Shown here one piece after another: positions 55,908 to 64,000 of a stretch of DNA of 64,000 bases. Origin of the DNA: Triticum aestivum (Eukaryota; Streptophyta; Magnoliopsida; Poales; Poaceae); contig NC_057795.1 of assembly GCF_018294505.1 (NCBI RefSeq), positions 232,108,643 to 232,172,642 of the forward strand, read 5' to 3'. A model generated the notes under the pieces. It saw only the letters and a list, made by a program, of their open reading frames with translations. It did no database searches and was not told the DNA's origin. A program made the position numbers and the translations under genes. The number at the start of each line of letters is the position of its first letter. Position 1 is the first letter of the stretch.

Positions 55908-58900
55908 CTACTCCAAGTTTGAAGCATCAATGATGTTCAATTCACCTCTCAACCTGCAGAACACTTTCTCATCAAGTGGTTTAGTGAACATATCCGCCAA
56001 TTGCTTGTTGGTACGAACATGCTTAAGATTAATGTCACCCTTAGCAACATGATCTCGAATGAAATGATGACGAACTTCAATATGCTTAGTTCGAGAATGT
56101 TGCATGGGATTCTGAGCAATCTTAATAGCACTTTTATTGTCACAAAGCAAAGGAACATGTTTCACATATATCCCATAATCTTTAAGAGTTTGGGTCATCC
56201 AAAGTAATTGAGCACAACATGAACCGACGGCAATGTATTCCGCTTCGGGGGTGGATAAGGATACCGAGTTTTGCTTCTTGGAGGACCAAGACACAAGAGA
56301 TCTACCAAGAAATTGACAAGTACCCAAAGTGGACTTTCTATCGACCTTGTCACCGGCATAGTCCGAGTCGGAGTAGCCAACAAGATCAAAAGAAGACCTC
56401 TTAGGATACCAAATGCCAAAATTTGGTGTATGTATTAAGTATCTCACTATCCTTTTCACAACCTTAAGATGACATTCTTTAGGGGCTGCTTGATAACATC
56501 CACACATGCACACACTTAGCATAATATCGGGACGAGAGGCACATAGATATAATAATGAACCAATCATAGAGCGATAAACCTTTTGATCAACGGGTTCACC
56601 ATCTTTAGTCAAGTCAAGATGTCCACTAGTAGGCATGGGTGTACTCATACCTTTGCATTCTTGCATATTGAACTTCTTGAACAAGTCCTTTGTGTACTGC
56701 GTTTGAGAGACAAAGGTACCTTCCTTAGTTTGCTTGATTTGCAAACCAAGAAAGAACTTGAGTTCACTCATCATAGACATCTCAAACTTCTCCGACATAA
56801 GCTTTCCAAACTTCTCACTAAAATGAGGGTTAGTTGATCCAAATATAATGTCATCAACATAAATTTGGCACACAAATAATTCTCCATTAACCCTTTTAGT
56901 GAAAAGAGTCGAATCAATTTTTCCAATATCAAAGCCTTTTTCAATGAGGAACTTGGTCAAGCATTTATACCATGCTCTAGGAGCTTGTTTAAGACCATAA
57001 AGAGCTTTGTGGAGTTTGTAAACATGATTGGGTTTCTTAGGATTAACAAAGCCGGGAGGTTGTTTAACATAAACTTCCTCCTATATTTCACCATTTAGAA
57101 AAGCACTTTTAATGTCCATTTGGTACAAGGTGATATCATGGTGATTAGCATAGGCAAGAAATATGCGAATGGACTCAAGTCTAGAAACGGGGGCATATGT
57201 CTCAGCATAGTCCATTCCTTCGACTTGAGTGTAGCCTTGGGCGACGAGACGTGCTTTGTTGCGGACTACTTGTCCATCTTAATCTTGCTTGTTGCAAAAC
57301 ACCCATTTGGTACCGATCATATTGTGGTTGTTGTCGGGCTTCTCGACCAATGTCCACACTTGGTTTATCTCAAAGTTGTGTAGTTCTTCATGCATGGCAT
57401 TTATCCAATCCGAATCTTCCAATTATTCTTCAACCTTCATGGGTTCAATGCTAGAGATGAATGAATAGTGTTCACAAAAATTAGCCAAATGAGATTTAGA
57501 GCGAGTGATTCTCCCGGTTTGGATATCATTGTAGTTTTGCTCAACGGGATGGTCTATAGCGACTCTCGCTTGAACTCGTGAGAGATTTTGCTTTGATCGG
57601 GGTGGAACATCTTCTTCAACATCTCGTTCTTCTTCTTGGCCTTCTTCATTGTTGACGTTGTCGTTCTCTCGTCACGATGGAGAAGGAGGTTGATGCTGTT
57701 CATCTTGGTGTACTTCCTCGTTTTCTTCATCTTGGTGTGTCCCACTTGTGGATGCTTCCATGTCAACTCTTGGTTCACCTTGGCGTGAGGTAGAAACTTC
57801 CACTTGGACTGACGAGGTACTCTCCTTCACCTCCATTGGACGGACCTTGCCAATAGATAAGTCTTGGATTGCTTCCGAAGGGTCTTTATCTCCTACATCA
57901 ATTGGCAATTGCTCTACTTGTGAGCCGTTGGATTCATCAAACTTCACATCTACCGTCTATTCAACCTTTCGGGTCAAATTGTTGTAGACACGGTAAGTGT
58001 GAGAGTTTGAGCCGTAACCAAGTAGGAAACCTTCATGAGATTTGGGAGCAAATTTAGAACGACGATGTTTATCAAGAATGTAGCACTTTGAGCCGAATAC
58101 TTGAAAGTATCCAACTTGGGGTTTGTTACCGGTGAGGAGCTCGTATGTCGTTTTGCCGAGTAGCTTGTGAAGATACAAGCGATTTGTTGCATGAAAAGCT
58201 GTCTCAACCGCTTCCGCCCAAAAGTGCTTTGGCGTCTTGTACTCATCAAGCATCATTCTTGCCATTTCGATGAGCGTCCGGTTCTTCCTCTCAACAACTC
58301 CATTTTGTTGAGGTGTGTACGTAGCCGACAACTCATGTGAAATCCCTTCTTCGTCAAGAAAGGTGTCCACATTGGCGTTCTTGAACTCCATTCCGTTGTC
58401 GTTGTGAACCTTCTTGATCTTCAGTTCAAAATGGTTTTGGGCCTTCCTAGCGAAGTTTTTAAAGATCTTTTGGACCTACGATTTATGATCGAGAAAGAAC
58501 ACACACGTAAATCTTGAAAAATCATCAACTACAACAGACCATTCCACCGAGACTTCTGTAAGCGTTGGGACCGAAAAGATCCATGTGAAGTAGCTTGAGC
58601 GGTCTCCTTGTGGTCATGATGTTCGTCACGGGGTGGCTTCCTCCAACTTGTTTCCCTGCTTGGCAAGCACTGCAAAGTGTATCCTTATCAAATATGACAT
58701 CTTTAACACCAAGGATATGATCACCTTTAATAAGCCTGTCAAGGTTTCGCATGCCCACATGACCTAACCGTGTATGCCACAACCAGCCTTTGGAAGATTT
58801 GGCAATTAAGCAAGTTCTAGGTTGAGCCTTTTTAGTGAAATCAACAATGTATATATCACCTCTACGTATGCTGGTAAAGACCATTTTATGAGTATCTCTA

Positions 58901-59279
58901 CGAAATACTTGGCAATCTACTTTGGTAAAAAGGACATTGAAGCCAAAGTCAGCTAGTCTAGAAACAGAAAGCATATTATAGCCAAGGGATTCGACGAGCA
59001 TGGCATCTTGAATGGAGCTATCGTGTGAGATGGCCACCTTACCGAGGCCAACCACCTTACCCTTTGAGTTATCACCAAAAGTGACATACTTTCGAGGGCC
59101 ATCGTTTCTAGCAAGCTCACGAAACATATCTTTATCTCCCATCATGTGATCGGTACATCCACTATCAAGGACACATTCCTTTCCTCCTTCCATGTATCCG
59201 CGAAGATTTGCCATAAGACCAAAGTGTCTCATTGCATCATCAAGATCATAGTCACTATCATCATCCTCATCATAGTATC
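55908..59279 (-). pseudogene. Copia pol (protease, integrase, reverse transcriptase, RNase H)
   Basis: Reading leftwards: protease VLDSGCTDHMMGD (about 59170), the pre-integrase zinc segment WHTRLGHVGMRNLD with CSACQAGKQ, and integrase LLHMDLFGP, DNGMEFKN and GVVERKNRT (the DDE acids are present but cross a frameshift near 58400-58520). An acidic linker follows. Reverse transcriptase has MDIKSAFLNGEI followed by a stop (about 57080), ALYGLKQAPRAWY and YVDD (QIYVDDIIFGS, about 56855). RNase H has YSDSDYAGD, EAEYIA and CDNKSAI. The last 350 codons (56960-55908) are open. The gene is dead through at least one frameshift and several stops. Confidence 0.85.
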
Positions 59280-60807
59280 TGATAACCCACAAGTGTAGTG
59301 GATAATTGTAGCCTCTTTCGATAAGTAAGAGTGTCGAACCCAACGAGGAGCTAAAGGTAGAACAAATATTCTCTCAAGTCCTATCTTCCACTAATACGAC
59401 TCTACGCACGCTTAGTGTTCGCTTTACCTAGCACAAGTATGAAACTAAAAGTACTTTGTAGGTGTGATAGGATAGGTTTGCAAGATAATAAAGAACACGT
59501 AAATAAAAGCTAGGGATTGTTTAGATAGAGAAGCAATAAAGTAAAGATAGAGAGTGTGGAAAAGTGGTGGTAGGAGTTGTGAAATTGTCCCTAAGAAATT
59601 GACTACGTTACTAGACCGGTAATCACTATTGGAATTTTATTTGAGTGAGAGGCATAAGCTAACAAACTTTCTCTTCTTGGATCATATGCACTTATGATTG
59701 GAACTCTAGCAAGCATCCGAAACTACTAAAGATCATTAAGGTAAAACCCAACCATAGCATTAAAGTATCAAGTCCCCATTATCCCATACGCAAACAACCT
59801 ACTTACTCGGGTCTGTGCTTCTGTCACTCATGCCACCAACCATAAGCAAATCATGAACATATTGCAAACCCTACAGCCGGGATCCCTCACCCTTGTGCGA
59901 CATGGAGGGCACAATAGGACAGCACCAATAAGGAAACATGCAATTCAAACTAATCATAGCAATTCATCAATCACCGATAGGACAACGAAAATCTACTCAG
60001 ACATCATAGGATGGCAACACATCATTGGATAATAATATGAAGCATAAAGCACCATGTTAAAGTAGAGGGTACAGCGTGTTGAAGGAGAGTGGACCGCTGA
60101 ATATAGATGGGGGAAGGTGATGGAGATGTTGGTGAAGATGGCGAAGGTGTTGGTGAAGATCATGGTGATGATGATGGCCCCGGGCAGCGCTCCGGCGCCA
60201 CCGGAAGCAAGGTTGAGAGAGCCCCACTTCTTTTTCTTCTTCCTTGACCTTCTCCCTAGATGGGAGAAGTGTTTCCCCTCTGGTCCTTCGCTCCCATGGC
60301 GTGGGAGGGGTGAGAGCCCCTCCGAGATTGGATCTATCTCCCTGTCTCTCTCTGTTTTTGCGCTCCCAGATTCTGCCCTTCCACCGTTTCTTTATTATCC
60401 GGAGATCCGTAACTCCGATTGGGGTGAATCTTTCGCCCAGATTTTTCTCATAAAATTAGCTTTCTTGTGGCAAAAGAAGAGAGTCAACCACCTTACGGGG
60501 TGCCCACGAGGGTCCAGGGCGCACCTCCCTGCCTCGTGGCCCCCTCGGGCACCGTCTCGCGTTGATTCTTCCTCCCAAAAATAACAAATATTCCAAAATA
60601 ATTCTCCCTCTGTTTTTATCTCGTTTGGACTCCGTTTGATCTTGGGTTTCTGTGAAACATAAAACATGCAACAAACAGGAACTGGCACTGGGCACTGGAT
60701 CAATATGTTAGTCCCAAAAATAGTATAAAAAGTTGCCAAAAGTATATGAAAGTTGAATAATATTGGCATGGAACAATCAAAAATTATAAATATGCTGGAG
60801 ACGATCA
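59280..60807 (-). mobile_element. Solo LTR (gypsy, WHAM/Sabrina-like group) in the copia gene
   Basis: It has TGATAACCCACAAGTG at the left and GACGATCA at the right, and is flanked by the exact duplication GTATC (59275-59279 and 60808-60812). On the minus strand it starts TGATCGTCTCCAGCATATTTATAAT, akin to the TGATACGTCTCC group of this window. There is no internal region, so it is a product of LTR-LTR recombination. The flanking copia frame resumes without loss. Confidence 0.88.
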
Positions 60808-60812
60808 GTATC

Positions 60813-61374
60813 GATGTTCAACATCGTCATGTGGTGGATCAATTCCTAGAGAAGGTGATTCATTAGATAAATGATTTTGATAGTGATCATCTTTATGAAT
60901 TCTAATAGTTTCGGAAATAATATTGCTAATAATTCCAACATCTCCTTTGGCACGCATAAGATTTGTAAGCTCAGATAGACAATCACCAAACTTAGGATCG
61001 CTGGAATTCATCTTACTCAAGGCAATAGACTTATGAAGAATCTCTTCTAAATTTTGCAAGGAATAGTTTGGAAATCTTTCCTCAAGAAATCTCCATATAG
61101 TGTAGGCACAATTAAGAGTAGGCAAGCAACCAATCAAGTTTCTAGGCAAACCTCTAGTGATAAGATTAACAGTTCTAGGATTGCGAATCATGTCAATAGA
61201 CTCATCAAGAGTAGGGTGCATAGGATCAACATGAGGTGCACAAGGGCTAGTAATGTACTTGTTCAAATGATATTCATTGAAAATCACAAGCATCTCATTT
61301 TTCCACTCATGAAAGTACTCTCCATCAAGTATAGGCACTCTATGTCTAAGACTCCCCAAAGTAGACTCATCCAT
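60813..61374 (-). pseudogene. Copia gag
   Basis: ATG 61374 (MDESTLGSLRHRVPILDGEYF), about 40 bp after the primer site, starts a UBN2-like copia gag. It has WKNEMLVIFNEYHLNKYI, WRFLEERFPNYSLQNLEEILH and a C-terminal LSNESPSLG segment. It is open until the solo LTR and then joins the protease-bearing part. No CCHC knuckle lies between gag core and protease, so the nucleocapsid part looks deleted. Upstream codons in the same frame to 61479 read into the LTR and are not part of the gene. Confidence 0.8.
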
Positions 61375-61415
61375 CTTCCTCCAATGGTGTTTAAACCAAA
61401 GCAATGGAGACCAAA

Positions 61416-61427
61416 GCTTTGATACCA
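61416..61427 (-). promoter_or_regulatory. Copia primer-binding site, initiator tRNA-Met
   Basis: The minus strand reads TGGTATCAAAGC two bases after the LTR end, with 11 of 12 bases of the usual TGGTATCAGAGC. This is the standard copia primer. Confidence 0.8.
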
Positions 61428-61429
61428 AT

Positions 61430-62050
61430 TGAAAGGATCGAGAAGAGCTGTCTAGGGGGGGTGAATAGACAGTCAACACACAAAGTTGGCAGTTTTTAAG
61501 TTTTTCAAGTTGAGGTGAAGTTTAGGCACTAGTTTAACCATTCACAATACATATCAAGCAAGCATGCAAAGAGTATATGGGAAGCGGAAAGTAAAGCATG
61601 CAACTTGCAAGAAAGTAAAGGGATGGGATTGGAGTGTGCAAACTCAATTGGAGACACGGATGTTTTTGGCGTGGTTCCGGTAGGTGGTGCTATCGTACAT
61701 CCACATTGATGGAGACTTCAACCCACGAATGGTAACGGTTGCACGAGTCCATGGAGGGCTCCACCCATGAAGGGTCTACGAAGAAGCAACCTTGTCTATC
61801 CCACCATGGCCATCGCCCACGAAGGACTTGTCTCACTAGGGTAGATCTTCAAGAAGTAGGCGATCTCCTTGCCCTTACAAACTCCTTGGTTCAACTCGAC
61901 AATCTTGTCGGAGGCTCCCAAGTGACACCTAACCAATCTAGGAGACACCACTCTCCAAAAGGTAATAGATGGTGTGTTGTTGATGAACTCCTTGCTCTTG
62001 TGCTTCAAATGATAGTCTCCCCAACACTCAACTCTCTCTCATAGGATTGG
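61430..62050 (-). mobile_element. Copia 5' LTR (part)
   Basis: Plus strand TGAAAGGATCGAGAAGAGCT onwards, closely matching 17465-18080. At 62051 an inserted LTR begins (TGTCGGTGTC). The rest of the copia LTR is beyond the window. Confidence 0.85.
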
Positions 62051-62567
62051 TGTCGGTGTCAAAACCGGCGGATCTCGGGTAGGGGGTCCCGAACTGTGCG
62101 TCTAGGCGGATGGTAACAGGAGACAAGGGACACGATGTTTTACCCAGGTTCGGGCCCTCTTGATGGAGGTAAAACCCTACGTCCTGCTTGATTGATATTG
62201 ATATTGTGGATGTTTACAAGAGTGGATCTACCACGAGATCAAGGAGGCTAAACCCTAGAAGCTAGCCTATGGTATGATTGTAATGGTTGTTGTTGTGTCC
62301 TACGGACTAGAGCCATCCGGTTTATATGGACACCGGAGAGGGCTAGGGTTACATAGAGTCGGTTACAATGGTAGGAGATCTACGTATCCGTATCGCCAAG
62401 CTTGCCTTCCACGCCAAGGAAAGTCCCATCCGGACACGGGACGAAGTCTTCAATCTTGTATCTTCTTAGTCTTGGAGTCCGGTCGATGATGATAGTCCGG
62501 CCGATGATAGTTCGGCTGATGATGGTAGTCCGGCTATCCGGACACCCCCTAATCCGGGACTCCCTTA
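62051..62567 (-). mobile_element. 3' LTR of the right-hand Tat-like element
   Basis: Plus strand TGTCGGTGTCAAAACCGGCG to GGGACTCCCTTA, the complement of TGAGGGAGTCCC...GACACCGACA with a mutated last base. It is about 45 bp longer than 31903-32374 because of extra CCGGTCGATGATGATAGT-like units near 62480-62530. The minus-strand polypurine tract AGGGGCTAC follows at 62568. Confidence 0.82.
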
Positions 62568-63108
62568 GTAGCCCCTAAACCAGGCTTCAATGACGATAAG
62601 TCCAGCGTGTATATTGCTTGGCATTGCAAGGCGGGTTCCTCCTCCGAATGATAGAAGATTGTGAACACCAGGATAGTGTCCGGCTCTGCAAAATAAATCC
62701 CACATTTCACCGTAGAGAGAATAATATATACACAAGTTCAATCCGCTGACGTTTTTTGCGGCATGACGTCACGCCTCTACCAAGCCATTACTTGAATCGG
62801 TTTTTACTCTACCACCTCCCACATTTAGCGAAGTGGTTTCCTTGGCACGTCTTGTCGAAGCAGAGATTGTGCTCCCCCTTAATCCGGGATTCTCATCAAT
62901 ACGGATGTAGGTAACCCAACCGCGCCCGTCGCCACGCCCCCTCTATCGAAGGCAAGTCCCAAACGGTCATGGAGACGGCTCTCGGTATTCTCCCTCTTTA
63001 TAACGGGACCAAGGCTCATTTCTTTTCTTCAATCCTCCATCGAATCCTCTCCCCGCTCCAACTTCCAGCACCTAGAGCTCCAGATTCGAGCGCTTTGGAC
63101 CTTCAACA
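62568..63108 (+). promoter_or_regulatory. Promoter and leader of the right-hand accessory ORF
   Basis: TTTATAA (62997-63003, context CCCTCTTTATAACGGGACC) lies about 110 bp upstream of ATG 63109. The leader is pyrimidine-rich (CTTTTCTTCAATCC), as in the copy at 27626. The stretch 62568-62990 is otherwise non-coding. Confidence 0.55.
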
Positions 63109-64000
63109 ATGTCCGGTTCCGACCTCTAGGGCCGGTGGATGCCCTCCTCCGTCACGGAGGAGGACGTGCTAAAGCTGCGGGAGGCCAAGTACCTGGCTTA
63201 TGAGATTTCGCACAGGTTGCCTGCCGAAGGGCAGGCCATCCCCACCCCCGAGCCCGGCGAGTATGTCGTTTTTGTATCCCACCTCCGTCGGGGTTTAGGC
63301 TTCCCGATGGATCCTATTGTGAGAGGGCTCATGTTTTACTATGGGTTGGAATTCCATGATTTGGCTCCGGATTCCATCCTCCATATTTCTGCGAAGCCTT
63401 CCTCTGCGTCACCCCTCACTTCGGCCTGTGGCTGAAGACCTTCAAGGTGGCTCCGAAGATGATCGGGGGCGTCAAGCGGAGTGCGGCGGGGCAACCATAA
63501 GTAGGAGGGCCGATGCCCCGTGGCCCGCTGGCTCTTTCCAAGAGGAGCTCGGCCCATGGCAGCAAGAGTGGTTCTATATTACCGTTCTGAGGGGCCGCAG
63601 ACAAAAGCCGCCGCCCTTATTCCGCCCGGGACCTCCACGACGGTTGATGTCGTGGGTCAACCAAGGGCTCAACTGGGGGCCGTCAAAGGACGTGCCCCTA
63701 CTGCAGGGCCAGATTCGAGATCTCCAAACGAGGGAGGTCAATATGGTGGTGGTAATGCAGGTTATGCTGATTAGGCGTCTCCCGCCCTGCAAACGCCGCC
63801 CTCTCCGGCTATGGGAGTTCAATCCAGAGGGCCCACGGATTCTTCAACACTTCATGGGTATGACACCCTTGGAGATGTACAAATTATTCTTCGGATCGCA
63901 AGAGGCGCATCTGGAATTGACCGAGGATGCTGGCCTAAGCTGCAATCGCCTGGATACTCAAGTAAGTAGTTCCAAGTCCGGACATACCGTTTGTTTGCCT
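63109..64000 (+). pseudogene. Antisense accessory ORF of the right-hand Tat-like element (gypsy-type transposon domain)
   Basis: ATG 63109 (MSGSD) is followed by an early TAG (63127), then an open frame from 63139 (SSVTEEDVLKLREAKYLAY). The domain core YVVFVSHLRRGLGFPMDPIV and LMFYYGLEFHDLAPDSI matches the protein at 46002. A small deletion and frameshift lie near 63390-63400, after which LWLKTFKVAPKMIGG, WFYIT and LWEFNPEGPRIL can be read in other frames to the window end. It runs opposite to its element's gag-pol and is dead. Confidence 0.7.

Larger units (their letters stand above)
17465..61429 (-). mobile_element. Large copia element on the minus strand, 3' LTR and internal region (host of several insertions)
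   Basis: The 3' LTR is at 17465-25645 (split by 18884-25458) and the 5' LTR starts at 61430. A polypurine tract (minus strand, 25649-25661) and an initiator-Met-type primer site (61416-61427) lie beside them. Gag-pol is decayed on the minus strand (55908-61374). After removing nested insertions (18884-25458, 26817-55214 and 59280-60807, with one target copy each) the body shrinks to a normal copia size. The family is not named. Confidence 0.85.
62051..64000 (-). mobile_element. Tat-like gypsy element, minus strand, 3' part (runs off the window)
   Basis: This is the same family as 31903-47026 in the opposite orientation: LTR 62051-62567, then a non-coding stretch, then the accessory ORF on the plus strand (opposite to gag-pol). 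The five bases before it are ATTGG; the partner copy is off the window. Confidence 0.8.

Noticed and set aside
57672..57987. Separate small genes on either strand between copia integrase and RT
   Set aside because: The minus-strand reading is the acidic, Ser-rich linker that normally joins integrase and RT in copia polyproteins; the plus-strand frame is its shadow.

Overview
The window looks like intergenic DNA of a large grass genome, almost certainly Triticeae (wheat, Aegilops or a close relative). Nearly every base can be assigned to a transposable element. I see LTR retrotransposons of the Athila/Sabrina-WHAM type, Fatima-like and other Tat-like gypsy elements, a chromovirus-like gypsy, a copia element, a decayed LINE and one end of a CACTA-like DNA transposon. 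Family names come from remembered LTR starts and should be checked against a repeat library. I found no host protein-coding gene. The only RNA-gene-like sequence is a degenerate tRNA-Lys lying inside a retrotransposon.

Layout, left to right. 1-1661: end of a gypsy element with its 3' LTR. 1662-2013: CACTA-like end. 2014-3846 and 12118-13788: an old Sabrina-like element, split by a complete non-autonomous gypsy element (3847-12117; gag and protease only, tRNA-Asp primer site). 13789-15045: a diverged truncated LTR, broken by a LINE (15046-17464). From 17465 rightwards: one large copia element on the minus strand. Its 3' LTR (17465-25645) carries a 6.6 kb non-autonomous gypsy element (18884-25458). 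Its interior carries a 28.4 kb Fatima-like element (26817-55214, minus strand). That contains a plus-strand Tat-like element (31903-47026), which contains a minus-strand chromovirus-like element (34101-42819). The copia gag-pol gene is also split by a solo LTR (59280-60807), and its 5' LTR (61430 on) is hit by a further Tat-like element (62051 to the window end).

The order of insertion is read from target-site duplications: GGAAC for the Fatima-like element, CCCAC for the Tat-like element, GGGTT for the chromovirus-like element and GTATC for the solo LTR, all exact. The 18884 element has 4 of 5 bases matching. The nest is seven layers deep.

The most interesting biology is an accessory gene on the strand opposite to gag-pol, just inside the 3' LTR. 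It occurs three times in two gypsy families (28414-31902 plus 47032-47042; 45076-46002; 63109 on). Each copy has its own TATA box, and the Fatima-like copy has a 5'UTR intron and several phase-consistent introns. The proteins share a domain that resembles the 'putative gypsy type transposon' family. Other points of note are a tRNA-Lys-like sequence in an element that itself uses a tRNA-Lys primer site, a leader ORF whose start codon lies inside the primer-binding site, a 190-bp repeat shared by an autonomous-type and a non-autonomous element, and repeated polypurine-tract-like motifs in several families.
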